A stretch of DNA of 32,505 nucleotides from Nonomuraea turkmeniaca (GCF_005889735.1 NZ_VCKY01000120.1:1-32505), one strand, 5' to 3'; counted from the first letter of the stretch, positions 6,898-14,851 are shown. Notes: generated by a model not told the origin, from the letters alone. Made by a program: numbers and translations.

Positions 6898-7013
6898 AAA
6901 GTAGGGCCAAGATCTGACCACGCGCTCCCCCCTCCGGGCGAAGCCTGCGGCCACAAGGAGGAGACGGGGTCCTCCGTCCGGAGGATTGGCCGTTCATCGC
7001 GGGCGGATACCGT
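6898..7013. promoter_or_regulatory. Divergent leaderless promoters with a 7-bp inverted repeat
   Basis: Two -10-like hexamers point away from each other: TACTTT on the minus strand (6903-6898), six bases before the methyltransferase ATG, and TACCGT on the plus strand (7008-7013), six bases before the kinase ATG at 7020. Between them is a perfect inverted repeat, TCCTCCG (6970-6976) and CGGAGGA (6979-6985), with a two-base centre. It lies about 25 bases upstream of the plus-strand -10, a plausible operator position, for instance for the response regulator encoded next door. Confidence 0.5.
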
Positions 7014-7019
7014 GTGCGC

Positions 7020-8624
7020 ATGCGTTGGCGCGGTGTGCCGCTTGATGTCCTGCTGGCCGTTTCGGGTGTGGCTCTGGACCTGTTGACCACGGCTCATGCG
7101 GGCGACACGAAATATCTGCCCGCGGCGATGAACATCCCGATGGCGCTCCTGGCGGGCCTGTCCATGGGGCTGGTCCGCCGCTGGCCGGTGCCGGTCACCC
7201 TCTACCTGGCCGTCCTGCTGGTCGTCACCGACCAGCTGGAGTCGTTCACCTCGAACACCGCCCAGATCCTCGTCTGCGTCGCGCTCGGCGTGGCGGGGTT
7301 CCAGGCCGGCTGGCGGGCCACCGCGGTGGCCGTGGCCGCCGCGATCGGCGCGACCGCGGTCAACATCGCCGACCCGGGCATCGCCCTCACCGTCAACGCG
7401 TGGATGTACTCGGTCCTGCTGCCGGTCTTCCCCGCCGTGCTGGGCGCGTACCTGCGCAGCTCGGCCGGGCGGCTGGAGGAGCGCGACGTCACCCCGGACG
7501 CGCTGCTGGCGGCCGGCGGGGTGGCGATCACGGTGCTCAGCACTTGGACCTCCTGGCACTCGGGCACGCAGCCCGTCTGGGTCGTCGGGCTGCTGGCCGT
7601 GGTGGGCGGCCTTTCGCTGGGCATCGCCAGGCGCTTTCCCGGGCTGGTCTTCCTGCTGCAGGGCGTTCTGCTGGTGTCCGCCGACACCTATCTGAACGAC
7701 GCCGTCAACACCTGCGTGATCCTCACCCTCATCGCGGTCGGCGTGTTCGCCATGCGCGTGGCCTCCTGGCCGTGGACGGTGGCGGCGTACTTCGCCGGCT
7801 GCCTGCTGACCGCGATCGCCGTCGTCGGCGACGACACCGACACCACCCCGTTCCGCGTCGGCGTGCTCATGACGCTGGTGGCCACGCCGATCGCGATCGG
7901 CCGCTATCTCGGCGTACGGCAGTCCGCCGCGGCCGCCGAGCGGCTGCGCGCCGAGGAGGCCGCCCGGGCGGCGGTCGCGCAGGTACGGGCCGACCAGCTG
8001 GCCGAACGCGAGCGCATCGCCCGCGACGTGCACGACATCGTCGCCCACCACGTCGGCGCCATGGTGCTGCGCGCCAGCGCCGCCCGCTACACCGCGCCCG
8101 ACGGCCCCGTCGCCGACGCGCTCAACGACATCCGGGAGACCGGCCATCAGGTGCTGCAGGACCTGCGCGACCTGCTCGACCTGCTGCGGGCGCCGGAACG
8201 CGAGCCTCACCTGCTGGCCAATCCCGCCGACGTGGTACGCGAGTCGGCCGAGCGCATGGCCGCCGCCGGACTGGTGGTGGACCTGGACCTCGACCCGGCC
8301 ACCGATCAGGCGCCGCTCATCGCCCGCACCTCCGCGGCCCGCATCGTCCAGGAAGGACTCACCAACGTGCTCAAACACGCAGGCCCCGGCACCCGGGTCC
8401 GCGTCACCGTGGTCACCGCCGGCGAGGGACTGTCGGTGGAGATCCGCAACGGCCGGCCGCCCACCGGCATCGAACGCCTGCCCTCCTCCGGCCGCGGGCT
8501 GGCCGGCATGCGCGAACGCGTGCGCGCCCTCGGCGGCACCCTCACCGCCGGCCCCGACGGCGAGGGCGGCTGGCTGCTGGCCGCCACCCTGCCCGCGCGC
8601 CTTCCCTCGGGGAGCGCCGCGTGA
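7020..8624 (+). CDS. Sensor histidine kinase, NarL-partner (HisKA_3) type
   Basis: A 534-residue membrane kinase. The first 300 residues are a polytopic membrane domain with many hydrophobic segments and no obvious extracellular sensor domain. After a coiled-coil-like AAAAERLRAEEAARAAVAQV linker comes the dimerisation/phosphoacceptor motif ERERIARDVHDIVAHH, with His338 as the predicted phosphorylated residue, then an HATPase_c domain with N-box EGLTNVLKHAG and G-box GRGLAGMRERV. It pairs with the response regulator, whose GTG overlaps this stop codon (GTGA), so the two are co-translated. ATG 7020 is preferred over GTG 7014 because TACCGT lies exactly six bases before it (leaderless). The signal sensed is unknown. 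Confidence 0.92.
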   Translation: MRWRGVPLDVLLAVSGVALDLLTTAHAGDTKYLPAAMNIPMALLAGLSMGLVRRWPVPVTLYLAVLLVVTDQLESFTSNTAQILVCVALGVAGFQAGWRATAVAVAAAIGATAVNIADPGIALTVNAWMYSVLLPVFPAVLGAYLRSSAGRLEERDVTPDALLAAGGVAITVLSTWTSWHSGTQPVWVVGLLAVVGGLSLGIARRFPGLVFLLQGVLLVSADTYLNDAVNTCVILTLIAVGVFAMRVASWPWTVAAYFAGCLLTAIAVVGDDTDTTPFRVGVLMTLVATPIAIGRYLGVRQSAAAAERLRAEEAARAAVAQVRADQLAERERIARDVHDIVAHHVGAMVLRASAARYTAPDGPVADALNDIRETGHQVLQDLRDLLDLLRAPEREPHLLANPADVVRESAERMAAAGLVVDLDLDPATDQAPLIARTSAARIVQEGLTNVLKHAGPGTRVRVTVVTAGEGLSVEIRNGRPPTGIERLPSSGRGLAGMRERVRALGGTLTAGPDGEGGWLLAATLPARLPSGSAA

Positions 8625-9337
8625 TCCGCGTGCTGGTGGCCGACGACCAGGCGCTCGTCCGCGCGGGCGTGCGCATGCTGCTGCAGGCGGCGGGCGACAT
8701 GGAGGTCGTGGGCGAGGCCGAGGACGGCGCCGAGGCGGTCCGCCTGGCCGAACGCCACCTGCCCGACGTGATCCTCATGGACCTGCGCATGCCCAGGGTC
8801 GACGGGCTGGAGGCGATCAAGCGAGTGCTCGCCGCCCGGCCGGGGGCCAGGATCGTGGTGCTGACCACGTTCGCCGAGGACGCCAACGTCTACGCCGCCC
8901 TGCGCGCGGGAGCGGTCGGCTTCCTGGTCAAGGACGACGAGCCGGAACGCATGGTGGACGCCGTGCGCCGGGCGGCGGCCGGCGAGCAGCTGCTCGCGCC
9001 GTCAGTGCTGCGCAGGGTCGTCGAGCGGTTCCTGACGGCCGAGGAGCAGGCGGCCGCGCCGCCGCCGCCGGGGCTGACCGACCGCGAGCTGGAGGTGCTG
9101 GCCCTGGTCGGCACCGGCCTGTCCAACGCGGAGATCGCCGAGAAGCTGCACGTCGGCGTCACCACGGTCAAGACCCACATCGCCGCCGCGATGGACAAGC
9201 TGGGGCTGCGCAACCGTATCCAGGCCGCGGTCGTGGCCCACCGCACCGGCCTCGTGGACGCGTCCTTCCGCCCGGTGCGCCGAGGTCCGGCCGAGGGATC
9301 CGCCACGGGGCAGACAGGTGATCATCCCGCAGGCTGA
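8621..9337 (+). CDS. Response regulator, NarL/FixJ family
   Basis: A 238-residue two-domain transcription factor. The receiver domain (1-120) has the acidic pocket VADDQ, phosphoacceptor Asp54 in ILMDLRMP, the TT of VVLTTF and Lys in FLVKDD. The LuxR-type helix-turn-helix begins with LTDRELEVLALVGTGLSNAEIA and contains VTTVKTHI; between them is a Pro-rich linker. A tail of about 25 residues after the helix-turn-helix is not conserved in type. The GTG start overlaps the kinase stop by four bases and has GGGGAG six bases upstream. It is predicted to be phosphorylated by the upstream kinase; target genes are not evident, though the inverted repeat at 6970-6985 is a candidate site. Confidence 0.93.
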   Translation: MIRVLVADDQALVRAGVRMLLQAAGDMEVVGEAEDGAEAVRLAERHLPDVILMDLRMPRVDGLEAIKRVLAARPGARIVVLTTFAEDANVYAALRAGAVGFLVKDDEPERMVDAVRRAAAGEQLLAPSVLRRVVERFLTAEEQAAAPPPPGLTDRELEVLALVGTGLSNAEIAEKLHVGVTTVKTHIAAAMDKLGLRNRIQAAVVAHRTGLVDASFRPVRRGPAEGSATGQTGDHPAG

Positions 9338-9413
9338 CGACCGTGGTGCCGCCGTCCGGCCTCGACGCCACGGTGCTGGTCCGGGCGTGGTCCCTGGAGC
9401 CGCCCGCCGCCGC

Positions 9414-9419
9414 TATGGT
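9414..9419 (+). promoter_or_regulatory. Leaderless -10 element before trpF
   Basis: TATGGT (9414-9419) is followed by seven bases and the GTG at 9427. The ATG inside this hexamer could also be read as a start (MVADVYVKI), but family N-termini begin at the YVKICGLT segment, and there is no ribosome site for either, so a leaderless transcript from GTG 9427 is the simplest reading. Confidence 0.45.
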
Positions 9420-9426
9420 GGCAGAT

Positions 9427-10038
9427 GTGTACGTCAAGATCTGCGGGTTGACCGAGCCGGAACACGTGGCCGCGGCCGTCGAGGCGGGCGCCGACGCCGT
9501 CGGGTTCGTCATGACCCGCAGCCCTCGGCAGATCACGCCCGAGCGGGCGGCCGAGCTGGTCTCGCTGGTCCCCGGGCACGTGCTGACCGTCGGCGTGTTC
9601 CGCGGCGAGGACCCCGGCGCGGTGCGGGCTGCGGCGCTGACCTCCGGCGTGCGGGCCCTCCAGCTGCACGGCCGGCACCCGCACAGCGACTTCACCGCGC
9701 TCAAGGACCTCGGAGCCGTCCTGCTCAGGGCCGTCGACGCCGAGGCCGACCTGCGGTGCGGCGCCTTCGACGAGGACCTGCTCCTCGTCGACGCCCCTCA
9801 TGCGGGCTCCGGCCTGCCGTGGGACTGGGCCGCGATCCGCGGCCGCCCGTCGGGCCGGTGGCTGCTGGCCGGCGGCCTCACCCCGGCCAACGTGACGGAG
9901 GCCGTCGCCGCCGCCGGCCCGTGGGGGGTCGACGTGTCCAGCGGCGTGGAGTCCGCGCCCGGCGTGAAGGACCCGGCCCTCATCAAGGCGTTCCTCGAGA
10001 CGGTGCGGGGAGCCCATCCGGGCAGCGGCTCGGCGTGA
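9427..10038 (+). CDS. trpF: Phosphoribosylanthranilate isomerase
   Basis: A 203-residue TIM-barrel enzyme of tryptophan synthesis that converts N-(5-phosphoribosyl)anthranilate to its deoxyribulose isomer (CdRP). The N-terminus has VYVKICGLT with the catalytic Cys, then ADAVGFV; the general-acid Asp is in LLLVDAP; the C-terminus shows phosphate-binding LLAGGLTPANV and GVDVSSGVE, all diagnostic of TrpF. Length matches the family. It stands apart from other trp genes in this window. Its TGA overlaps the ATG of a 49-codon ORF (TGATG). Promoter appears leaderless. GTG 9427 is chosen over the upstream ATG 9415 by family length and promoter spacing. Confidence 0.92.
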   Translation: MYVKICGLTEPEHVAAAVEAGADAVGFVMTRSPRQITPERAAELVSLVPGHVLTVGVFRGEDPGAVRAAALTSGVRALQLHGRHPHSDFTALKDLGAVLLRAVDAEADLRCGAFDEDLLLVDAPHAGSGLPWDWAAIRGRPSGRWLLAGGLTPANVTEAVAAAGPWGVDVSSGVESAPGVKDPALIKAFLETVRGAHPGSGSA

Positions 10039-10187
10039 TGGACGAGCGGGCGGCCGACGAGGCCCTCGCCGACCGCGCCCACCGGCTGGCGTCCGGAATC
10101 GCCGCCAGGGCCGACCTCCACGTGCACGGTGGCGTGGCCCAGATCGAGGACGTCATGGGCCGCGTCCACGCGTTCCTGCGCGCCTGA
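10038..10187 (+). CDS. Small hypothetical protein, 49 aa, coupled to trpF
   Basis: Not recognised. The ATG at 10038 overlaps the trpF TGA (TGATG), the usual arrangement for translational re-initiation, and the frame runs 49 codons to a TGA just before a hairpin. The product is hydrophilic, Ala/Arg/Asp rich, mostly helical in appearance, ending VMGRVHAFLRA, with two nearby histidines in DLHVHGG. Support is context plus codon bias; homology was not recognised, so it could be a non-coding overlap. Confidence 0.45.
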   Translation: MDERAADEALADRAHRLASGIAARADLHVHGGVAQIEDVMGRVHAFLRA

Positions 10188-10190
10188 CCC

Positions 10191-10228
10191 CGGCCCGCCC
10201 CCTGCCAACCCGGGGCAGGCGGGGCCGC
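10191..10228 (+). terminator. GC-rich hairpin after trpF and the 49-codon ORF
   Basis: CCTGCC (10200-10205) and GGCAGG (10214-10219) form the inner stem; the flanking GGCCCGCCC and GGGGCC extend it with a mismatch or bulge. It directly follows the 49-codon ORF and precedes the promoter of the next gene. No T-run. Confidence 0.45.
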
Positions 10229-10248
10229 TGTGTTGGAGTTCCACGCAG

Positions 10249-10254
10249 TAGGGT
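10249..10254 (+). promoter_or_regulatory. Leaderless -10 element before the phosphatidyltransferase
   Basis: TAGGGT (10249-10254) with seven bases to the GTG at 10262; no ribosome site is present. Same layout as the trpF promoter. Confidence 0.42.
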
Positions 10255-10261
10255 CTGCCTC

Positions 10262-10843
10262 GTGAGCGAAACTTCCGCCGAGGACCGGATCTGGACGGTT
10301 CCCAACCTGCTGAGCTTCCTGCGCCTTCTCGGCGTTCCCGTGTTCCTCTGGCTGGTTCTCGGGCCCAAGGCGGACGGGTGGGCCATCGGGGTCCTCGCGG
10401 TGGCCGGGTTCACCGACTGGCTCGACGGGAAGATCGCTCGCGCGTTCAACCAGACCAGCAAGCTCGGCAGGCTCATCGACCCGGCCGCTGACAAGCTGTA
10501 CGTGTTCGCCACGATCCTGGCGTTGCTGCTGCGCGAGGTCATTCCGTGGTGGCTGGTGGCGGTGATCCTGGCGCGGGAACTCTTCGTCGCGAGTTGCTTC
10601 CCCGTACTCCGCAAATACGGCTACAGGGCACTTCAGGTGCATTTCCTGGGCAAGGCCGCCATGTTCAACCTCATGTATGCCTTCCCTCTCCTCTTCCTTG
10701 CATCCCACACTGGGTGGTATGCCGATATAGCCCGAATTGTCGGATGGGCGTTTGCGCTCTGGGGAACGGGCCTGTACTGGTGGTCAGCAGTGCTGTATGT
10801 GGTACAGGTGCGCCAACTCGTAACCTCGGCCAAAAAGGAGTGA
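10262..10843 (+). CDS. CDP-alcohol phosphatidyltransferase
   Basis: A 193-residue integral membrane enzyme that transfers a phosphatidyl group from CDP-diacylglycerol to an alcohol. The full family signature D-x2-D-G-x2-A-R-x8-G-x3-D-x3-D is visible from GFTDWLDGKIAR through KLGRLIDPAADK (about residues 49-78), and several membrane helices follow. The acceptor (glycerol-3-phosphate, inositol phosphate or phosphatidylglycerol) cannot be assigned. In mycobacteria a homologue (pgsA2) lies a few genes upstream of garA, as here, supporting a PgsA2-like identity. The last third (about 10600-10840) uses codons rare elsewhere in the window (ATA, CGA, GTA, CTT, TCA). The guanylyltransferase-like gene starts four bases after its stop. 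Confidence 0.9.
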   Translation: MSETSAEDRIWTVPNLLSFLRLLGVPVFLWLVLGPKADGWAIGVLAVAGFTDWLDGKIARAFNQTSKLGRLIDPAADKLYVFATILALLLREVIPWWLVAVILARELFVASCFPVLRKYGYRALQVHFLGKAAMFNLMYAFPLLFLASHTGWYADIARIVGWAFALWGTGLYWWSAVLYVVQVRQLVTSAKKE

Positions 10844-10847
10844 TCGG

Positions 10848-13352
10848 GTGAAGGCGGTCCTCATGGCAGGCGGGGAGGGCACTCGGCTGCGTCCCATGAC
10901 CGCCAACCAGCCGAAACCCTTGCTTCCCGTGGTCAACCGCCCGATCATGGAGCACGTGCTGCGCCTGCTCAAGCGGCACGGCGTCACCGAGACGGTGGTC
11001 ACGCTCCAGTTCCTGGCCGCGCTGGTGCGCAACTATTTCGGCGACGGCGACGAGCTCGGCATGAGCCTCCAGTACGCCACCGAGGACCTGCCCCTCGGCA
11101 CCGCGGGCAGCGTCAAGAACGCCGCCGACCGCCTCCGTGACGATCGTTTCCTCGTGATCTCCGGTGACGCCCTGACGGATATCGATTTAACAGAAATGAT
11201 CCGATTTCACCGGGATAATTCGGCGCTCGTGACAATCGGTCTAAAACGCGTACCGAACCCGCTCGAGTTCGGGATCATCATCGTCGACGAGCAAGGCCGC
11301 GTGCAGCGCTTCCTCGAGAAACCCACCTGGGGGCAGGTCTTCTCCGACACCGTCAACACCGGCATCTACGTCATGGAGCCCGAGATCCTCGACGCCGTGG
11401 CGGCCGGGGAACCCGTCGACTGGTCATCCGACGTCTTCCCCGCCCTGCTGGAGCGCGGCGCCGCCATCTACGGGTACGTGGCCGACGGTTACTGGGAGGA
11501 CGTCGGCACCCACGACAGCTATCTCAAGGCCCAGGCCGACGCCCTGTCCGGGAAGGTCGCCCTGGACATCGGCGGCTTCGAGCTCTCGCCCGGCGTCTGG
11601 GTCGCCGAGTCGGCCTCGGTCGACCCCGACGCCGTGCTCAAGGGCCCCCTGCTCATCGGTGACTACGCCAAGGTCGAGGCGGGGGCCGAACTCCGCGAGT
11701 TCACCGTGCTCGGCAACAACGCGGTCGTGCGCGAGGGCGCGTTCCTGCACCGGGCGATCGTCCACGACAACGTCTACATCGGCCCCGGCGCGCACCTGCG
11801 CGGGTGTGTGATCGGCAAGAGCACCGACGTGATGGCCGGCGCCCGTATCGAGGAGAACGCCATCATCGGCGACGAATGCGTCATCGAGGCCGAGGCGTAC
11901 GTCTCCAGCGGCGTGCGGGTCTACCCGTTCAAGACCATCGAGGCGGGCGCGGTCGTCAACACCAGCGTCATCTGGGAGTCGCGCGGCCAGCGTAACCTGT
12001 TCGGCCCGCGGGGCGTCAGCGGCCTGGTCAACGTCGAGATCACCGCCGAGCTGTGCGTGCGCCTGGCCAGCGCGTACGCCACCACCCTCAACAAGGGCGA
12101 GTACGTCGTCACCTCCCGCGACTGCTCGCTGGCCGCCAGGGCGCTCAAGCGGGCCGTCAACGCCGCGCTCACCGCCAGCGCCATCAACGTGCTCGACCTG
12201 GAGGCGGCCCCGCTGCCGGTGGCCCGCTTCCACACCGGCCGCGAGTCGGCCGCCGGCGGCATCTCGCTGCGCACCACGCCGGGCGACCCGCAGAGCGTCG
12301 ACATCGTCATCATGGACGGCCGCGGCGCCGACCTCCCGCCGGCCGCCCAGCGCAAGCTGGAGCGGGTCTTCTCCCGGCAGGAGTTCCGCCGCGCCTTCCC
12401 CGGCGAGATCGCCGAGCTCAACTACCCGGCCAGGGCGGTCGAGGACTACACCCGCGAACTGCTGCGTCACGTCGGCGTGGACGGCGTCAGGGACATGAAG
12501 GTCGTCGTCGACTGCGCCGGCGGCACCTCGTCGCTCGTGCTGCCCTCGCTGCTCGGCCGGCTCGGGGTGGAGGTGCTGACCGTCAACGCCCGCCTCGACG
12601 ACGTCTCGCCCACCGAGACCCTGGCGGAGCGCCGCCGGGATCTGCAGCGCCTGTCGGAGCTGGTCAGCTCCTCCCGGGCGGCGTTCGGCGTGCGGTTCGA
12701 CCCGGTCGGCGAGCGTATCGCCCTCGTGGACGAGATGGGCCAGCTCATCAACGACGAACGTGCCCTGCTCGTCGTGCTCGACCTCGTCGCCGCCGAACGC
12801 CGGGGCGGCCAGGTGGCGCTGCCGGTCAGCACGACCAGGGTCGCCGAGCAGGTCTGCCGCTTCCACGGCGTGCAGGTGCAGTGGACCTCCACCGCGCTGG
12901 ACGCCCTCACCTCGGCCGCCGCCGGAGCCGACATGATCTTCGCGGCGGACGGGCGCGGCGGGTTCGTCGTGCCCGAGTTCAGCCCGGCCATCGATGGGCT
13001 GGCCGTGTTCATACGCCTGCTGGGGCTGGTCGCCCGCACTCGCCTGTCGCTCAGCCAGATCGACGCCAGGATCCCGGAGATCAAGCTGCTCAAGCGGGCC
13101 GTGCCCACGCCCTGGGCGGCCAAGGGCGCCGTCATGCGCTCGGTCATCGAGGCGGTCGAGGCCGAGGCCGAGGGACATCGCGTCGACACCACCGACGGGG
13201 TGCGCGTGACCCACGACGACGGGAGCTGGGTGCTGATCCTGCCCGCCGCCACCGAGCCACTCACCGACCTTTGGGCGGAGGCTCCCGACATGGACGGCGC
13301 CCAGGCACTGCTCGAACGCTGGGCGCGCATCGTGGAGCAGGCCGCCACGTGA
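10848..13352 (+). CDS. Mannose-1-phosphate guanylyltransferase-like protein with hexapeptide and degenerate phosphomannomutase modules
   Basis: An 834-residue three-module protein. Residues 1-235 are a nucleotidyltransferase with AGGEGTRLRP near the start, the KPLLP lysine, and FLEKP near 160: NTP plus sugar-1-phosphate to NDP-sugar, most likely GDP-mannose. Residues about 245-375 are a left-handed beta-helix of hexapeptide repeats. The remainder has phosphomannomutase/phosphoglucomutase fold landmarks but not the catalytic ones: the phosphoserine T-A-S-H-N-P loop is replaced around LRTTPGDPQS, and the metal-binding D-G-D-x-D-R loop reads DPVGER. That module is predicted to be inactive or allosteric. 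GTG 10848 has AAGGAG seven bases upstream and follows the phosphatidyltransferase by four bases. A TTA leucine codon (11187-11189) lies in a short low-GC patch. Confidence 0.88.
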   Translation: MKAVLMAGGEGTRLRPMTANQPKPLLPVVNRPIMEHVLRLLKRHGVTETVVTLQFLAALVRNYFGDGDELGMSLQYATEDLPLGTAGSVKNAADRLRDDRFLVISGDALTDIDLTEMIRFHRDNSALVTIGLKRVPNPLEFGIIIVDEQGRVQRFLEKPTWGQVFSDTVNTGIYVMEPEILDAVAAGEPVDWSSDVFPALLERGAAIYGYVADGYWEDVGTHDSYLKAQADALSGKVALDIGGFELSPGVWVAESASVDPDAVLKGPLLIGDYAKVEAGAELREFTVLGNNAVVREGAFLHRAIVHDNVYIGPGAHLRGCVIGKSTDVMAGARIEENAIIGDECVIEAEAYVSSGVRVYPFKTIEAGAVVNTSVIWESRGQRNLFGPRGVSGLVNVEITAELCVRLASAYATTLNKGEYVVTSRDCSLAARALKRAVNAALTASAINVLDLEAAPLPVARFHTGRESAAGGISLRTTPGDPQSVDIVIMDGRGADLPPAAQRKLERVFSRQEFRRAFPGEIAELNYPARAVEDYTRELLRHVGVDGVRDMKVVVDCAGGTSSLVLPSLLGRLGVEVLTVNARLDDVSPTETLAERRRDLQRLSELVSSSRAAFGVRFDPVGERIALVDEMGQLINDERALLVVLDLVAAERRGGQVALPVSTTRVAEQVCRFHGVQVQWTSTALDALTSAAAGADMIFAADGRGGFVVPEFSPAIDGLAVFIRLLGLVARTRLSLSQIDARIPEIKLLKRAVPTPWAAKGAVMRSVIEAVEAEAEGHRVDTTDGVRVTHDDGSWVLILPAATEPLTDLWAEAPDMDGAQALLERWARIVEQAAT

Positions 13353-13356
13353 CCGG

Positions 13357-13375
13357 CCGTCACAGGGAGTGACGG
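13357..13375 (+). terminator. Hairpin terminator after the guanylyltransferase-like gene
   Basis: CCGTCAC (13357-13363) and GTGACGG (13369-13375) form a perfect 7-bp stem around a 5-base loop, starting four bases after the stop codon. No T-run follows, but position and stability suit a terminator. Confidence 0.55.
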
Positions 13376-13506
13376 AAACCGATCAGCCGGCGATGCGCGC
13401 GCAGAGCGCCGCAAGATCGTAATGTTGAAACGCGCGGCGGCATGGACCACGGGGCGGAAGCGGCGGTAACTTTGTCTGCGTCCAAACCACCGTCCAGCGC
13501 CCCGAG

Positions 13507-13535
13507 TTGACCTTTGCCGCTGATCAGCGTATGTT
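13507..13535 (+). promoter_or_regulatory. Sigma-70-type promoter of the garA-like gene
   Basis: TTGACC (13507-13512), a 17-base spacer and TATGTT (13530-13535) make one of the best housekeeping-type promoters in the window. It drives the FHA gene at 13621 with an 80-base leader, and probably the MerR gene after it. Confidence 0.7.
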
Positions 13536-13620
13536 GCGGCATTCGCAAACTTGAAAAAGCGAAGCGAGGCGCGCCCCAGCACCGTCGCCGCGTCTTCGCG
13601 GTAGGAGGCCGAGCCGATCG

Positions 13621-14133
13621 ATGCCGAGCGTCTACTGCACGCAGTGCGGGCACGCCAACCCCGAGGATGCCCGTTTCTGTTCCCGCTGTGGGTCACCGCT
13701 GACCAGACCCGAGGTCTCCGGGGACACCACATCGACGATCTCCGTCGCGGGAATCGAGGCATACGAGGCTGAGACAGGCGACATGCTGCTGGCCGAGCGG
13801 GCGCTCCTCGAGCAGCTGCCGCCCGGCGCGGCGTTGCTCACGGTGACCAGGGGCCCTAATCAGGGGAGCCGTTTCCGGCTCGACAAGGAGCTCACCACGA
13901 CCGGGCGGCACCCGGAGAGCGACATCTTCCTCGACGACATCACGGTCTCGCGCCGCCACGTCGAGTTCTACCGGCACCGCGGCGGCCAGTTCTCCGTCCG
14001 CGACGTCGGCAGCCTCAACGGCACCTATGTCAACAGGGAGCGGATCGAGGAGGTGCCGCTGCACTCCGGCGACGAGGTGCAGATCGGCAAGTTCCGCCTG
14101 GTCTTCCTGATGCGGGGCAACGCCGGGGCATGA
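13621..14133 (+). CDS. garA: GarA/OdhI-like FHA-domain protein with N-terminal zinc ribbon
   Basis: A 170-residue cytoplasmic signalling protein. Cys6, Cys9, Cys20 and Cys23 form a small zinc-ribbon pattern; DTTSTIS (35-41) resembles the double-threonine E-T-T-S site phosphorylated by PknB/PknG in mycobacterial GarA; the FHA domain (about 77-165) has TTGRHPESDI, VSRRH and SLNGTYVN, the phosphothreonine-binding loops. In the known family, the unphosphorylated protein binds and regulates 2-oxoglutarate decarboxylase/dehydrogenase and glutamate dehydrogenase, and phosphorylation switches it off by self-binding. That role is inferred here from similarity and from the neighbours (MerR, DUF151, MerR, gcvP), which match the mycobacterial Rv1827-Rv1832 order. 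AGGAGG lies 12 bases before the ATG, slightly far. The mycobacterial protein lacks, as far as I recall, the zinc ribbon. Confidence 0.88.
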   Translation: MPSVYCTQCGHANPEDARFCSRCGSPLTRPEVSGDTTSTISVAGIEAYEAETGDMLLAERALLEQLPPGAALLTVTRGPNQGSRFRLDKELTTTGRHPESDIFLDDITVSRRHVEFYRHRGGQFSVRDVGSLNGTYVNRERIEEVPLHSGDEVQIGKFRLVFLMRGNAGA

Positions 14134-14197
14134 GCGGGCGAAGCGAGCGACCAACGGACGCAGCCTCGCACCGCGGGCTCATGAGGCCGGAGGGCGC

Positions 14198-14851
14198 ATG
14201 AGCCCTCAGGCGGCACGCTCGCACATGAGCATCGGGGAGGTGCTCGCGCTCCTGCAGGGCGAGTTCCCCGATGTGACGATCTCCAAGATCAGGTTCTTGG
14301 AGGGCGAAGGGCTGATCGAGCCCGAGCGCAGCCCCTCCGGCTACCGCAAGTTCACGCACCTGCACGTCGAGCAGCTGCGTTTCATCCTCACCGAGCAGCG
14401 CGACCACTACCTGCCGCTGCGGGTGATCAAGGACAAGATGGCCGAGAGCTTCGGCCGCCCCCGCGCGCTGCAGGGCAAGCAGGAGGTCAAGCTCAGCCGC
14501 GCCGAGCTGCTGGAGTCCGCGGGGATCGACGAGGATACGCTCACCGAGCTCGAGGACTACGGCCTGCTCGCCCCGGTGGCCAGGCGCTACGACGAGGAGG
14601 CGCTCAAGGTGGCGCGCACCGTCGGCGCCCTTGCCCGCTTCGGGCTGCACGCCCGGCACCTGCGGGCGGTCAAGGCGGCGGCCGAGCGCGAGTGCGGCCT
14701 GGTCGAGCAGACCGTCGCGCCGGTGCTGAAACGGCGCGCCCCCGGGGCCATCGGCGAGGCGGAGGAGACCGCCAGGGAACTGTCGGCTCTGCTGCTCGAT
14801 CTGCACGCATCTCTGGTGCGCACGGGCGTACGGTCGGTCCTGGGGCGTTGA
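14198..14851 (+). CDS. ftsR: MerR-family transcription regulator, FtsR-like
   Basis: A 217-residue regulator. An N-terminal winged-helix MerR domain (about 9-80) shows MSIGEVLALLQGEFPDVTIS, KIRFLEGEGLIEP and SGYRKFT. A second half carries a SRAELLESAGID / LEDYGLLAP segment that resembles a second degenerate MerR-like domain, typical of the Rv1828/FtsR group. In Corynebacterium the homologue activates ftsZ; the same role here is inference. The ATG at 14198 has GGAGGGCGC directly upstream; an in-frame ATG nine codons later is less likely. It lies 64 bases after the FHA gene and probably shares its promoter. Confidence 0.85.
   Translation: MSPQAARSHMSIGEVLALLQGEFPDVTISKIRFLEGEGLIEPERSPSGYRKFTHLHVEQLRFILTEQRDHYLPLRVIKDKMAESFGRPRALQGKQEVKLSRAELLESAGIDEDTLTELEDYGLLAPVARRYDEEALKVARTVGALARFGLHARHLRAVKAAAERECGLVEQTVAPVLKRRAPGAIGEAEETARELSALLLDLHASLVRTGVRSVLGR

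Noticed and set aside
7400..8620. Upstream extension of the response regulator inside the kinase gene
   Set aside because: Arg/Pro/Ala-rich out-of-frame reading; the receiver domain begins precisely at the GTG overlapping the kinase stop.
11424..13214. Long minus-strand frame opposite the guanylyltransferase-like gene
   Set aside because: Shadow frame; the plus strand has nucleotidyltransferase and hexapeptide motifs throughout.
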